Under the pieces are notes generated by a model. The model searched no databases. It had not been told where the DNA came from and saw only the letters and a list, made by a program, of their open reading frames with translations. From contig CACCPA010000002.1 of the NCBI GenBank assembly GCA_902547755.1, positions 124,001 to 188,000 on the forward strand: DNA of 64,000 nucleotides, in the 5' to 3' direction. Below are positions 44,422 through 54,437 of the stretch, in pieces. This DNA comes from Halieaceae bacterium (GTDB taxonomy: Bacteria; Pseudomonadota; Gammaproteobacteria; Pseudomonadales; Halieaceae). Position 1 is the stretch's first letter. Every line of letters begins with the position of its first letter. A program made the translations under genes and the position numbers.

Positions 44422-44982
44422 ATGAATAGAGTTGACCGAAACATCGTCAAAATTTGGACACTTCAATGCCTGGCGCTCCGGCTAGTGTCTTTGACTGCGA
44501 GTGCTCAAATTTACAAGTCGGTGGACGAAAATGGCGTTGTTACCTTCAGCGATGTACCACCGGCAGCAAGCTCGGGCAAAACAAGCACCGTTGTTAAACC
44601 CAATGTGACGAACTCGATGTCGGGTTACAGCCCTATGGTACCGAGCCCAGAAGCGGCGACGAGCGACAAGTCTGCCGCGCGCTCAGTGTCCATTGCTTCG
44701 CCCCTCAACAATGCCACCATCTCAATGGGTGCGGGTATATTCGATGTGACTGCAGCACTCGGCGCCCCTTTGGCCGACAATGAATTAGTGGCACTTTATC
44801 TCGATGACGAACTAGTGGACGGCCCGCAAGCAAGTGCGGTCTGGACCCTGACTTATGTGATCCGCGGCCCACATACAATCCAAGTGCGTCGACTATCGCG
44901 CGCTGGGGAGACTATCCGCCAGTCCGAGAAAATCACGGTATATGTTCTCCGACCATCCGTATTGAGAGCGGCGCCGAGATGA
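44422..44982 (+). CDS. Exported DUF4124-domain protein, first gene of the ntrBC operon
   Basis: Function unknown. Seen: 186 residues from ATG 44422; an N-terminal hydrophobic signal-like segment ending SLTASA (about 10-26); then the DUF4124 motif QIYKSVDENGVVTFSDVPP; a Ser/Pro/Ala-rich linker; and a C-terminal Ig-like stretch (about 90-170: ISMGAGIFDVTAALG ... GPHTIQVRRLS). The longer frame to 44281 runs through the terminator and NtrC site and is rejected. Overlaps ntrB by 4 bp. Known: DUF4124 proteins lie near glnA-ntrBC in many gammaproteobacteria. No strong Shine-Dalgarno. Confidence 0.82.
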   Translation: MNRVDRNIVKIWTLQCLALRLVSLTASAQIYKSVDENGVVTFSDVPPAASSGKTSTVVKPNVTNSMSGYSPMVPSPEAATSDKSAARSVSIASPLNNATISMGAGIFDVTAALGAPLADNELVALYLDDELVDGPQASAVWTLTYVIRGPHTIQVRRLSRAGETIRQSEKITVYVLRPSVLRAAPR

Positions 44983-46046
44983 ACTATAAGCCAGGATTCG
45001 ATCTCGATTCTCTAACCACCTGCATTGTCCTTATCGATGGGCACGGTGTGGTTGATACTCTGAACCAGTCCGCGCAGGTGCTACTGGAAACGTCGCGCCA
45101 GCGGGCCTCAGGCAACCCATTTGATGAGCTAGCCCACGCTATTGGTCAAGGCGCCATTCAATGGCATGAAACACTATCGAATGCGGTAAGAACGCGCCTA
45201 CCAGCGGTCAGCCGCGATCTGAAGATTGCGCTGAAAACGGGGAAAGAAATCACGGTTGATGTCGTGATTACCCCTCTGAACTACGAACATGATTCGCGGA
45301 TCTTGCTAGAAATATCGCCATTGGATCGCGCCCGCGCGATCAGCGAAACCGAGAACCTAGGTGAAGCACAGCAGCGCCTGCACAACGTCGTTAAAGGCAT
45401 GGCGCATGAGGTTAAGAATCCACTGGGTGGCATCCGTGGTGCAGCGCAGTTGATGGCTAGAAAATTCGATGACAGCGAGCTGGACGAGTACGCCAACATC
45501 ATTATTTCAGAGGTCGATCGTCTACAAGCCCTCGTTGACCGTATGCTCGGTCCCCGAGAGTCACTCGATAAACGACCCATCAATATCCACGAGGTCACCG
45601 AACGGGTTCGGCAGTTAATGGAAGCCGAAGCCAATGAGGCGCTGACTGTCTTCAGAGACTATGACCCGAGCCTCCCCGAGTTTTCGGCCGATGCCGATCA
45701 GCTAACGCAAGCCATTTTCAATATCGTCAGGAATGCATGGGAAGCATCGAAGACAGACTGCCAAATCACGATCAAGACACGCAGTCGACGCCAATACACA
45801 TTAAACGGACATCGGCACAAGCTCGTTTGCGCCATTGACATTATCGACAACGGGCCTGGCATACCTAATGACCTAATGTCATCCATTTTCCTGCCCATGG
45901 TCACCTCGAGACCCGAGGGCTCAGGTCTTGGACTGTCCATCGCACAACTCACACTCACCCGCCACGGCGGCGTTATACAAGCGGTTAGTGAGCCAGGTAA
46001 TACCTGCTTCACGCTGCTAGTACCAATGGAAGAATTGCATGACTAA
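44979..46046 (+). CDS. ntrB: Nitrogen regulation sensor histidine kinase NtrB
   Basis: Cytosolic kinase/phosphatase controlled by PII; phosphorylates NtrC under nitrogen limitation. Seen: 355 residues; N-terminal PAS domain (about 8-115); phosphorylatable H143 in VVKGMAHEVKNPLGGIRGAAQL; N box NIVRNAWEA; G1 DNGPGIP; and G2 GSGLGLSIA. No membrane helix. Starts in the stop of the DUF4124 gene and overlaps ntrC by 8 bp. Confidence 0.97.
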   Translation: MNYKPGFDLDSLTTCIVLIDGHGVVDTLNQSAQVLLETSRQRASGNPFDELAHAIGQGAIQWHETLSNAVRTRLPAVSRDLKIALKTGKEITVDVVITPLNYEHDSRILLEISPLDRARAISETENLGEAQQRLHNVVKGMAHEVKNPLGGIRGAAQLMARKFDDSELDEYANIIISEVDRLQALVDRMLGPRESLDKRPINIHEVTERVRQLMEAEANEALTVFRDYDPSLPEFSADADQLTQAIFNIVRNAWEASKTDCQITIKTRSRRQYTLNGHRHKLVCAIDIIDNGPGIPNDLMSSIFLPMVTSRPEGSGLGLSIAQLTLTRHGGVIQAVSEPGNTCFTLLVPMEELHD

Positions 46047-47433
46047 TTCAAACGAAATTTGGGTGGTTGATGATGACAGCTCGATACGCTGGGTCATCGA
46101 GAAGGCGCTGTCAGGCGAAAACATTTCCTGCAACAGCTTCGAATGCGCCGATGACTTACTTGCAGCACTCAAAACAGCGACACCCAAGGCTATTATCAGC
46201 GATATTCGTATGCCTGGTATGGACGGTTTGGCCCTCCTTGGGGAACTGAAATCGATCATCCCCAATGTACCCGTCATCATCACCACTGCACACTCAGACT
46301 TGGACAGCGCAGTGACTTCTTATGAGTCAGGCGCATTCGAATATCTTCCTAAGCCGTTCGATATCGATGAAATGCTTGAGGTCGCCGCTCGTGCGCTCGC
46401 ACATACAAATAAATTACCCGGCAACGGCAAGGCAGTGGATACCGGTGACAAGGAAATCATTGGAAACGCACCGGCCATGCAAGAGGTCTTCAGAGCCATC
46501 GGCCGCCTCTCACAGAGCTCGATCACCGTACTGATCAGTGGCCAATCAGGATCAGGTAAAGAGCTGGTCGCACGGGCCCTGCACCGTCACAGCCCAAGGG
46601 CAAGTGCACCTTTTGTTGCGCTCAACATGGCAGCCGTGCCCAAGGACTTGATGGAATCCGAACTTTTCGGGCATGAAAAAGGCTCATTTACGGGCGCGTC
46701 CGGGCGACGCGAGGGCCGCTTTGAACAAGCCAACGGCGGCACTCTGTTTCTAGACGAAATAGGCGACATGCCACATGAGACACAAACCCGTTTACTGAGA
46801 GTCCTTGCTGAGGGGGAGTTCTATCGGGTGGGTGGCGCCAGCGCGATCAAGGCTGACGTTCGTGTTATTGCTGCGACACATCAGGACCTTCGCAACCTCG
46901 TCGAGCAGGGCTCATTTAGGGAAGATCTTTATCACCGACTCAATGTGATCGGCATCAACGTGCCTAGGCTATCCGAGCGAAGCGAAGACATACCCTTGCT
47001 GCTCAGCCATTTTCTGACTAAAGCAGCGGCAGAACTGGGCGTCCCAACGAAAGAAGTATCAGCACAGGTGCGGGACTACCTCAGCGCGCTCGACTGGCCT
47101 GGCAATGTCCGACAGCTAGAAAACACCTGCCGCTGGCTAACTGTCATGGCTGCGGGCAACACGATTCTCATGAATGACCTGCCACCCGAGCTCACAATGG
47201 GCACTGACAGTGAAGGGAAGGGGTCTGTCTCTTGGGAAAAGCAGCTGTCTGACTGGGTGAGAGCAAAGTTACTCGCAGGTGAGACTAACGTGCTCAAACA
47301 AGCCATGCCTCAGATAGAGTCGATTATGATGAACGCCGCGTTGGAGCATACAGCGGGGAGAAAAGCCGAGGCCGCTGAGCTTTTGGGTTGGGGCCGAAAC
47401 ACCCTAACTCGCAAACTCAGCCAGAACCCCTAA
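46039..47433 (+). CDS. ntrC: Nitrogen regulator NtrC, sigma-54 activator
   Basis: Response regulator that activates sigma-54 promoters such as glnA. Seen: 464 residues; receiver domain with D11/D12 and phospho-acceptor D55 ([10 protein letters not shown]), K105; AAA+ domain with Walker A GQSGSGKE (168-175); Walker [13 protein letters not shown]; and a C-terminal Fis-type helix-turn-helix ([18 protein letters not shown]). The sigma-54 contact loop, usually GAFTGA, reads GSFTGA at residues 215-220 (46681-46698). Its own binding sites are visible before glnA and before this operon. Ends 1 bp from the secB stop. Confidence 0.97.
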   Translation: MTNSNEIWVVDDDSSIRWVIEKALSGENISCNSFECADDLLAALKTATPKAIISDIRMPGMDGLALLGELKSIIPNVPVIITTAHSDLDSAVTSYESGAFEYLPKPFDIDEMLEVAARALAHTNKLPGNGKAVDTGDKEIIGNAPAMQEVFRAIGRLSQSSITVLISGQSGSGKELVARALHRHSPRASAPFVALNMAAVPKDLMESELFGHEKGSFTGASGRREGRFEQANGGTLFLDEIGDMPHETQTRLLRVLAEGEFYRVGGASAIKADVRVIAATHQDLRNLVEQGSFREDLYHRLNVIGINVPRLSERSEDIPLLLSHFLTKAAAELGVPTKEVSAQVRDYLSALDWPGNVRQLENTCRWLTVMAAGNTILMNDLPPELTMGTDSEGKGSVSWEKQLSDWVRAKLLAGETNVLKQAMPQIESIMMNAALEHTAGRKAEAAELLGWGRNTLTRKLSQNP

Positions 47434-47940
47434 TCAGTGCGTAGAGCCGTCCGCTGGCTGCTCACCACCTTGTATCGAACCACCCTGCGCCATCGCCTGA
47501 TGGTACAGCGCATCGAAATTAACGGGCGCCAACATCAATGGAGGGAAACCGCCCTTGATAACCAGTGCGTCGATCGCTTCGCGAGCGTAAGGGAATAGAA
47601 TGTTGGGAGCCACGGTCGCAAGAAGCTGCTTCAAGGGCTCCTCGTCGATACCCGCTGCAAAGAATATTCCCGCTTGCTGCACCTCAACTAGGAACGCGTT
47701 CTTGTCTTCCATCTTGGCCGTCACCGTAATGGTGAGAACAACCTCATGGTTACCTGTATCGTCTGCCTTTGAAGAACGGGTATTCAAATCAACATTGACG
47801 TTGGGCTGCCAGTTCTGACGAAAAATATCGGGAGACGCCGGCGACTCAAACGAGAAATCTTTTGCATAGATACGCTGCATTGTGAATTGCTGCTGAACCT
47901 GCTCTTCTTGCGCTGCCCCAGCAGCTTGATCTTCCGCCAT
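47434..47940 (-). CDS. secB: Protein-export chaperone SecB
   Basis: Tetrameric chaperone that keeps preproteins unfolded and hands them to SecA. Seen: 168 residues; QRIYAKDFSFESPASPDIF; the zinc/SecA-binding region EVQQAGIFFAAGIDEE; and NILFPYAREAIDALVIKGGFPPLMLAPVNFDALY. A Gln/Gly-rich tail closes the protein. Third gene of the rhodanese-grxC-secB run on the minus strand, a conserved arrangement. Confidence 0.97.
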   Translation of the reverse strand: MAEDQAAGAAQEEQVQQQFTMQRIYAKDFSFESPASPDIFRQNWQPNVNVDLNTRSSKADDTGNHEVVLTITVTAKMEDKNAFLVEVQQAGIFFAAGIDEEPLKQLLATVAPNILFPYAREAIDALVIKGGFPPLMLAPVNFDALYHQAMAQGGSIQGGEQPADGSTH

Positions 47941-47963
47941 TGCGGTTACTCCTTTCTTCGTAT

Positions 47964-48227
47964 TTAAGGTGCTTCTGATCGAAGCATTGAATCTAATTGT
48001 TGACGACGCTCGAGACCATACAGTTCATCGCAGCCACCGATGTGTTGGTCGCCTATCCAGATCTGAGGGACACTCGTCGCACCAGCCATGGCAGCCATCT
48101 CTGCTCTCAGTCCCGGATTACCATCAACCGGAATCTCGTCGAATGCCACGCCCTTACTGTTAAGTAAGCTCTTTGCTCTCACACAAAATGGGCACCATCG
48201 CGTGGTGTAAATGGTAACGGTATTCAT
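47964..48227 (-). CDS. grxC: Glutaredoxin 3
   Basis: Glutathione-dependent dithiol oxidoreductase of the cytosol. Seen: 87 residues from ATG 48227; active site WCPFCVRAK near residue 10; TSVPQIWIGDQHIGG with the cis-proline; and GCDELYGLE. The open frame to 48260 lies in the rhodanese gene; the short start overlaps its stop in the usual ATGA manner and gives the classical GrxC length. secB follows after 23 bp. Confidence 0.96.
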   Translation of the reverse strand: MNTVTIYTTRWCPFCVRAKSLLNSKGVAFDEIPVDGNPGLRAEMAAMAGATSVPQIWIGDQHIGGCDELYGLERRQQLDSMLRSEAP

Positions 48228-48685
48228 TTGTTGGTCACCGGCAAGCGCTGCTCGTCCCAACTCATCATGCCACCCGCCATTCGGTGTGCATTATCAAAGC
48301 CGTTCGCCCGAAGCTGTTTGACCGCAGCTGACGCACTGCTCCCCATTCGGCAAACCACAATCACGGGCTTGTTTTTATAAGCCTCTAGCTCGCCCATTCT
48401 TCCCGGCAAATTCGCCGAAGGGATGTTGATGGCTTCGCTTATGTGCGCCCGTTTAAACTCTTTCGAATCCCTCACATCAAGGAAGATGCCACCGCTCTTG
48501 TTTGTCAGATTTATCGCTTGCTGAGGGCTTAGCGCAGGCCCAGCCTTACGGGACTCCGTAAAGAGTAAGAGATTGAGCGATAGTAAGAGTGCAAATACCA
48601 ACAGCCACTGCTCGGAGACGAAAATTAGAAACTGGCTAAAAGACACTGCTAGGCTCTCCGAGTTAGCTTCTGCCCTGGAGGGCAC
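48224..48685 (-). CDS. Membrane-anchored rhodanese (YibN-like)
   Basis: Single-domain sulfurtransferase tied to the inner membrane. Seen: 153 residues; membrane helix at about 25-44; rhodanese domain with FLDVRDSKEFKRAHISEAINIP; active cysteine in VVCRMGSSASAAV; and GGMMSWDEQRLPV. In Escherichia coli and Pseudomonas the same gene precedes grxC and secB and is divergent from gpmI, as here. The physiological sulfur acceptor is unknown. Confidence 0.92.
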   Translation of the reverse strand: MPSRAEANSESLAVSFSQFLIFVSEQWLLVFALLLSLNLLLFTESRKAGPALSPQQAINLTNKSGGIFLDVRDSKEFKRAHISEAINIPSANLPGRMGELEAYKNKPVIVVCRMGSSASAAVKQLRANGFDNAHRMAGGMMSWDEQRLPVTNK

Positions 48686-48808
48686 GCGCGAAAAGCGCAG
48701 AGTATACGTGCTTCAACAAGGGCTCTCCAGTAGCAGAATCACCCTCTAACGGGATGATCTGTAACATTCATCAGGCTAAAATTCACAAGGTGAGCTTGAG
48801 GGAAAATC

Positions 48809-50350
48809 ATGTCATCCAACATAAACGCGTTCTCACCTACCGTCCTCGTTATTTTGGATGGATTCGGTTATCGGCAAGCGCCAGAAAATAACGCCATTTT
48901 CCATGCCCGAACACCGAACTTTGACCGCCTGTGGGAAACAGGTGAATCGACGCTTGTTTCAGGATCAGGACTTGATGTTGGACTGCCCGCTGGCCAGATG
49001 GGCAACTCCGAAGTCGGACATATGAGCTTAGGGTCCGGGCGTATTATTTACCAAAGCATCACCCGAATCGACAAAGCCATCGAGGATGGTACGTTTGCTA
49101 GCAACCCAGCCTTCACCGATGCGATTGATGCCGCCGTAGCCGCTCAGTCCGCCGTCCACGTGTTTGGCCTCCTCTCTCCCGGTGGCGTGCACAGCCATGA
49201 AGAACATATCTTCGCCGCCCTTCGATTAGCCAGGGCGCGCGGTGCAGAACAGATATTCCTGCACGCTTTCCTCGACGGGAGAGATATGCCTCCACGAAGC
49301 GCGGCGGCCTCACTGGCACGTGCCGATGATGTATTCGCAGAATTAGGCACTGGCAAAGTGGCAACCGTTCAAGGTCGCTACTTTGCAATGGATCGCGATA
49401 CGCGCTGGTCACGCATAGAACCGGCTTACGATCTTATCACTCAGGGAATCGCAGATTACGAATACGCCTGTACCAGCGACGCACTCGCCGCCGCCTATGA
49501 TAGAGATGAAAACGATGAATTTGTGGCGCCGAGTCGAATGGGTGAAGCCGTTAAAATTAACGATGGTGACAGCATTATCTTCATGAACTTTCGAGCGGAC
49601 CGTGCGCGACAGCTGTCCCAGGCACTGACAGAACCCGCATTCTCAGAGTTTGAGCGCAAATACCTTCCAAAGGCTCGTTTCGTTGCGACCACTGAATACT
49701 TTGAGGGTATCAACGCGAGCGTTGCTTTCGGACCAGACATCATCGAGGACACCCTCGGCGCCGTCGTCGCCTCTCATGGCTTACGTCAAGCGCGAATAGC
49801 GGAAACCGAGAAATACGCGCACGTCACCTTTTTCTTTAGCGGTGGTCGCGAGGCGACGTTCGAAGGTGAAGAGAGAGTGCTTATTCCTTCCCCTGATGTC
49901 GCTACTTACGATTTAAAGCCTGAGATGTCGGCGGTTGAAGTGACCGACGCCATTATTGAGAGCATCGAAAATCGTTCGCATGAACTCATTGTGGTCAACT
50001 TCGCCAATGGAGACATGGTTGGTCACACAGGTAATTTCGAAGCGGCGGTGAAAGCCGTGGAAACCTTGGATACCTGTATCGCTCGTGTCGAGGAGGCGGT
50101 GCTGGCAGCTGACGGTCAGGCGCTGATAACCGCCGATCATGGCAACTGCGAACAAATGCACGATCACGATACGGAACAGCCCCATACACAGCACACAACG
50201 GAACCCGTGCCACTTTTTTACATAGGAAAGCGCGGACGAGAGTTCAGAGAGGCGCCAGGAGTACTAGCCGATATCGCGCCGACTGTCCTTGATCTCATGG
50301 CCATTCCAAAACCTAGTACAATGACCGGTGAGTCACTGCTCTCTGCTTAG
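48809..50350 (+). CDS. gpmI: 2,3-bisphosphoglycerate-independent phosphoglycerate mutase
   Basis: Interconverts 3- and 2-phosphoglycerate in glycolysis; manganese-dependent. Seen: 513 residues; [11 protein letters not shown] at the N-terminus; the phosphoserine loop [17 protein letters not shown] with the catalytic serine near residue 68; [38 protein letters not shown]; and the metal ligands in [12 protein letters not shown] and [16 protein letters not shown] precedes the ATG. Followed by envC after 9 bp and then ctpA, a standard trio. Confidence 0.98.
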   Translation: MSSNINAFSPTVLVILDGFGYRQAPENNAIFHARTPNFDRLWETGESTLVSGSGLDVGLPAGQMGNSEVGHMSLGSGRIIYQSITRIDKAIEDGTFASNPAFTDAIDAAVAAQSAVHVFGLLSPGGVHSHEEHIFAALRLARARGAEQIFLHAFLDGRDMPPRSAAASLARADDVFAELGTGKVATVQGRYFAMDRDTRWSRIEPAYDLITQGIADYEYACTSDALAAAYDRDENDEFVAPSRMGEAVKINDGDSIIFMNFRADRARQLSQALTEPAFSEFERKYLPKARFVATTEYFEGINASVAFGPDIIEDTLGAVVASHGLRQARIAETEKYAHVTFFFSGGREATFEGEERVLIPSPDVATYDLKPEMSAVEVTDAIIESIENRSHELIVVNFANGDMVGHTGNFEAAVKAVETLDTCIARVEEAVLAADGQALITADHGNCEQMHDHDTEQPHTQHTTEPVPLFYIGKRGREFREAPGVLADIAPTVLDLMAIPKPSTMTGESLLSA

Positions 50351-50359
50351 TCACTCACA

Positions 50360-51529
50360 ATGATTTTTTTTCGGCTTCGGATTCAGGCTCTAGCAGTGGT
50401 GAGTGCCGCTATGCTGCTGGGCTCCTTTCCCAACATCGCGGACAGTAACGAACTCACAAGTGAGGCAGAAGCGCGCGCCGCCATCAAAGCGATTAACGAT
50501 GAAATCGCGACGCTTGAGCAGCTAATTACCTCGCAATCAAAGGAGCGAGACGACATCCAGTCACAGCTACGCGATACAGACGTCGCGATTGGTCGTGCCA
50601 ACGAAGCCTTGCGGAAGACACAGCTCAGCCTTGAGCAACGTCAGCGAGCTATCAATGAGCTTGAAGCTGATGGGTTGCGCATCGAGCGCAGGATAAATGA
50701 GCTGCGAGAGACTTTAGAGACAAGCATCGGTATTTTTTCGGTGTTGAAACAGGGTGGCGATCTTAAGATTCTGTTTGGTGACAGTGCGCCACAGGAAACG
50801 GAGCGGAATCTCGCCTACTTCAATTTGCTGCTTAATCGACAGCTCGATACGATCGACGAATTTAAGGCGGCGGTACTCCAGCTCGATGCTAACCGTGTTC
50901 AACTCGCGGCCGCACAGGAAGCACAAGAAAAAGACCGTGCATCGCTGACCCAAACACGTGCACAGTTAGTGGATCAGCGTTTGGAACAGAAAGCACTCAT
51001 CGAGAAGTTATCGGCATCGCTTGCTCGCGATGGTAAACAAGTGGCTGCTCTACGCGCCGATTCCGTTCGACTTAACACGCTACTTGCCGAGCTTTTGGAG
51101 CGTCTGGCCAACCTGTCGCTCGAGGGCGAATACGATGCTTTTGCCGCACTCAAAGGTAAGCTGCGAGCGCCACTTGATGGCGCTAGCAAGACCCGGTTCG
51201 GCCAGAAACGAGAACGCGGTGATCTGAGATGGCAAGGCTGGCTGATCCCCGCGGACCGGGGATCGTCCGTACGGTCAGTTCATTATGGACGCGTCATTTA
51301 CGCAGACTGGCTACGAGGACAGGGTTTGCTTACCATCGTTGACCACGGTGATGGCTGGATGAGCCTTTACGGGCACAACGAGAGCCTTCTCAAAGAGACA
51401 GGTGAGTGGGTGGCGCCGGGAGAGGTCATTGCTCGCGTTGGCTCGAGTGGCGGGGCTACTGAGCCAGCTTTGTACTTTGAGATACGCTCAGGTGGCACTC
51501 CGGTCAATCCGGCCAATTGGATTAGGTAG
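50360..51529 (+). CDS. envC: Murein hydrolase activator EnvC
   Basis: Periplasmic activator of septal amidases (AmiA/AmiB), guided by FtsEX. Seen: 389 residues; signal peptide (about 1-29); long coiled coil (about 30-250); C-terminal LytM domain (SVHYGRVIYADWLRGQGLLTIVDHGDGWMSLYGHN ... LYFEIR). The first zinc-binding HxxxD motif of active LytM peptidases is absent and LHFEIR is LYFEIR, so it is a non-catalytic activator, as known for EnvC. The ATG has no clear Shine-Dalgarno; it follows gpmI closely. Confidence 0.92.
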   Translation: MIFFRLRIQALAVVSAAMLLGSFPNIADSNELTSEAEARAAIKAINDEIATLEQLITSQSKERDDIQSQLRDTDVAIGRANEALRKTQLSLEQRQRAINELEADGLRIERRINELRETLETSIGIFSVLKQGGDLKILFGDSAPQETERNLAYFNLLLNRQLDTIDEFKAAVLQLDANRVQLAAAQEAQEKDRASLTQTRAQLVDQRLEQKALIEKLSASLARDGKQVAALRADSVRLNTLLAELLERLANLSLEGEYDAFAALKGKLRAPLDGASKTRFGQKRERGDLRWQGWLIPADRGSSVRSVHYGRVIYADWLRGQGLLTIVDHGDGWMSLYGHNESLLKETGEWVAPGEVIARVGSSGGATEPALYFEIRSGGTPVNPANWIR

Positions 51530-51538
51530 CAGATACGC

Positions 51539-52918
51539 ATGGCACATATCGGTTTTAAGTCTAGAGAACGTCGCTTAGGCAACGGCGCTACCCATTTATT
51601 GGCAGCAATGCTTGTACTCAGCACGTCATACGGCGCCATCGCACAGACTAATGAGCCGACTGAAGAGAAACCGCCAGCGGTTAGCACCTCGTTTGAAGAG
51701 CTTCAACTGTTTGCGGATACCTTCGATGCCATTCGTCGCGGCTACGTTGAGGATGTCACCGATGCGGAGCTCTTTGAAATGGCAGTGAAAGGCATGCTAA
51801 CTAGCCTCGATCCGCACTCCGCCTACCTCACCGACGATGACTACGAGAACCTTCAGGAATCAACAGAAGGCCAGTTCACAGGTCTGGGCATCGAAATCGG
51901 CTATCGGGGTGGCTTCATTGCCATCGTTACACCAATTGATGGCTCACCCGCGATCGACGCTGGATTGAAGGCTGGTGATGTGATCCTCAAAATTGACGGC
52001 ACGTCGACGCAGGGCATGTCGACCAGTGAGTCCTCTACTTACATGCGCGGTCCGGAGGGCAGTACAGTCACACTTGAAATCGGCAGGGCCGGTGAAAGTC
52101 AGCCATTTGATGTGTTTGTCACGCGGGGCGTTATTGACGTGCCCAGCGTGCGATCACGTGAGCTTGACGATGGCTACTGGCTGATTCGAGTATCCCGTTT
52201 CCAAAGGGACTCGGGACGCGAGGTCACCAGTGCGATCGAATCAGCGCTCGAAAAAGGTGACGTCAGAGGTGTTGTTCTGGACGTTCGTAACAACCCTGGT
52301 GGTGTTATGAATGCCAGTGTCGAGATGGCCAGTAACTTTCTTGATGGTGGTTTGGTCGTCTATACCAAAGGGCGTCACCCCGACTCCATGAACACATACA
52401 ACGCCGAACCAGGAGAATTGTTATCGGGCGTGCCCGTGGTGGTTTTGGTGAATGGTGGTTCAGCAAGCGCCTCCGAGATTATTGCAGGCGCGCTTCAGGA
52501 CCGCGGCCGAGCGGTCATAATGGGTACTCAAAGTTTTGGGAAAGGCTCGGTTCAAACCGTACTGCCAGTCTCTGACACCAAAGCCTTGAAATTAACGACG
52601 TCGCTCTATTACACACCCAACGGACGATCTATTCAGGCTGAAGGCATTGTGCCGGACGTGGTAGTTGAACGAGCGCAGTTAACCAGCCTTGAGCAAGGCA
52701 ACCGACTTCGAGAAGCCGACCTCAATCGGAGTATTGAGAACACAGGATCAAACGTTGAAACAGAGACCGAGGCTATCGCGACACTGCGCGAGGATGATAA
52801 TCAGGTCTATGAGGCGTTCACCTTGCTAAAAGGCATTAACGTCTATCAAAGCTTGGGAGAAACACCGCTAAGCGATGTTAGTGCTGACTCCGACGAGTCA
52901 TCTTCAGACGAAGAGTAA
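51539..52918 (+). CDS. ctpA: Carboxy-terminal processing protease (S41)
   Basis: Periplasmic serine protease that trims the C-termini of cell-wall enzymes and lipoproteins. Seen: 459 residues; signal peptide (about 18-36); AVKGMLTSLDPHSAYLT; PDZ domain (about 95-170: GLGIEIGYRGGFIAIVTPIDGSPA); catalytic core RNNPGG; nucleophile in VNGGSASASEIIAGALQD; and lysine in SFGKGSVQTVLP. Ends in an acidic Ser/Glu tail. Cotranscribed with envC (9-bp gap); ends 11 bp from hisF, which is convergent. Confidence 0.95.
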   Translation: MAHIGFKSRERRLGNGATHLLAAMLVLSTSYGAIAQTNEPTEEKPPAVSTSFEELQLFADTFDAIRRGYVEDVTDAELFEMAVKGMLTSLDPHSAYLTDDDYENLQESTEGQFTGLGIEIGYRGGFIAIVTPIDGSPAIDAGLKAGDVILKIDGTSTQGMSTSESSTYMRGPEGSTVTLEIGRAGESQPFDVFVTRGVIDVPSVRSRELDDGYWLIRVSRFQRDSGREVTSAIESALEKGDVRGVVLDVRNNPGGVMNASVEMASNFLDGGLVVYTKGRHPDSMNTYNAEPGELLSGVPVVVLVNGGSASASEIIAGALQDRGRAVIMGTQSFGKGSVQTVLPVSDTKALKLTTSLYYTPNGRSIQAEGIVPDVVVERAQLTSLEQGNRLREADLNRSIENTGSNVETETEAIATLREDDNQVYEAFTLLKGINVYQSLGETPLSDVSADSDESSSDEE

Positions 52919-52929
52919 GTTAGCGCTCA

Positions 52930-53697
52930 CTACACTCTAATGGCAATTCCGGATTGAGCTAAGTGCGCTTTTGCTTCGGCCACTGTGTACGTGCCAAAGT
53001 GGAAAATACTCGCCGCAAGAACCGCATCGGCTCCGCCGTCTGTAAACCCCGCCACGAGATGGTCTAGCGTTCCGACGCCTCCTGAAGCAATAACGGGAAT
53101 GTCCACCGCATCGGAGATGGCTCTCGTAATCGGCAAGTCATAGCCGTCCTTGGTTCCATCACGATCCATGCTGGTCAACAAAATTTCCCCAGCACCAAAA
53201 TCCGCCATTTTTTGGGCCCACTCAATGGCTTCTATGCCGGTTGGTTTGCGACCCCCGTGGGTAAACAATTCGTAGCGTCCTGAGCCATCGTCGAGTGCTT
53301 TTACATCCATTGCGACTACAATGCATTGCGAACCAAATCGCTCAGCTGACTCACGAACAAGATCAGGATTGAAAATAGCTGCCGTGTTGATGCTGACCTT
53401 GTCTGCGCCGGCGTTCAGCAAGCGTCGGATATCAGTAACCGCTCGCACACCACCGCCAACCGTGAGTGGAATGAACACCTGAGACGCGATCTGTTCAACA
53501 GTTCTATACGTGGTATCGCGCTGCTCGTGACTGGCTGTGATATCGAGGAAGGTGATTTCATCAGCACCTGCGTCGTTATAGCGACGAGCGATCTCGATAG
53601 GATCACCCGCGTCGCGAATGCCTACGAAATTCACTCCTTTGACAACACGCCCCTGGTCGACGTCGAGGCAGGGAATAATGCGCTTCGCCAGGCTCAC
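52930..53697 (-). CDS. hisF: Imidazole glycerol phosphate synthase, cyclase subunit
   Basis: Uses ammonia from HisH to form IGP and AICAR from PRFAR. Seen: 255 residues; [24 protein letters not shown] with catalytic aspartate D11; [51 protein letters not shown] with the second catalytic aspartate; and [14 protein letters not shown] barrel complete. Overlaps hisA by 4 bp; last gene of hisB-hisH-hisA-hisF. Confidence 0.98.
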   Translation of the reverse strand: MSLAKRIIPCLDVDQGRVVKGVNFVGIRDAGDPIEIARRYNDAGADEITFLDITASHEQRDTTYRTVEQIASQVFIPLTVGGGVRAVTDIRRLLNAGADKVSINTAAIFNPDLVRESAERFGSQCIVVAMDVKALDDGSGRYELFTHGGRKPTGIEAIEWAQKMADFGAGEILLTSMDRDGTKDGYDLPITRAISDAVDIPVIASGGVGTLDHLVAGFTDGGADAVLAASIFHFGTYTVAEAKAHLAQSGIAIRV

Positions 53698-54437
53698 TGC
53701 ATTGTGCTCACTTGATCTGCCAACGCCTGCGCTTGGGCAACATCTAATGTCCCTTCGTAAATAGCGCGTCCCGTAATAGCGCCGACAATGCCGTTGTGCG
53801 CCACCTGAGACAGCACCCGAATATCCTCAATATTGGTGACACCACCTGAGGCAATCACAGGCAAGCCACCCTCTTTCGCCAGATTAACCGTTGCACTGAC
53901 GTTGACGCCCTGCATCATCCCGTCTCGCTCGATATCCGTGTACACAATCGCCTCGACCCCGGCGTCTCGAAAATCACGCGCCAGGTCTGCGGCAAGTACG
54001 GTACTGGTCTCAGCCCAACCATCGGTCGCGACAAATCCGGCCTTGGCATCAATGCCTACGATGATGTGCCCTGGAAACCGCTCACAGGCTTCGCGAACAA
54101 ACTCAGGGTTTTTGACCGCTGCTGTTCCAATAATGACATAGCTCACGCCGGCATTGAGGTAACTTTCGATGGTCGCGCAATCTCGAATACCACCGCCGAT
54201 TTGGACAGGCAGGCTGGGAAGTACACGGGTAATCGCCCTGACCACTTCCGCATTCTTGGGCTTGCCTGCAAACGCACCATTGAGGTCAACCATGTGCAGC
54301 CTACGCGCCGTCGCGTCTGCCCAACGCTCGGCCGTGGCGACTGGATCATCAGAAAACACCGTGCTGTCTTCCATATCGCCCTGCCGCAAGCGAACGCATT
54401 GCCCATCTTTCAGGTCGATTGCAGGTATAACTAGCAT
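53694..54437 (-). CDS. hisA: ProFAR isomerase
   Basis: Isomerises ProFAR to PRFAR in histidine synthesis. Seen: TIM barrel starting [56 protein letters not shown]. The frame has an in-frame ATG four codons upstream (54449), but the internal ATG at 54437 gives the canonical N-terminus, 247 residues, and has GGGACGGGAT before it. It overlaps hisH by 7 bp and hisF by 4 bp. Confidence 0.96.
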   Translation of the reverse strand: MLVIPAIDLKDGQCVRLRQGDMEDSTVFSDDPVATAERWADATARRLHMVDLNGAFAGKPKNAEVVRAITRVLPSLPVQIGGGIRDCATIESYLNAGVSYVIIGTAAVKNPEFVREACERFPGHIIVGIDAKAGFVATDGWAETSTVLAADLARDFRDAGVEAIVYTDIERDGMMQGVNVSATVNLAKEGGLPVIASGGVTNIEDIRVLSQVAHNGIVGAITGRAIYEGTLDVAQAQALADQVSTMQ

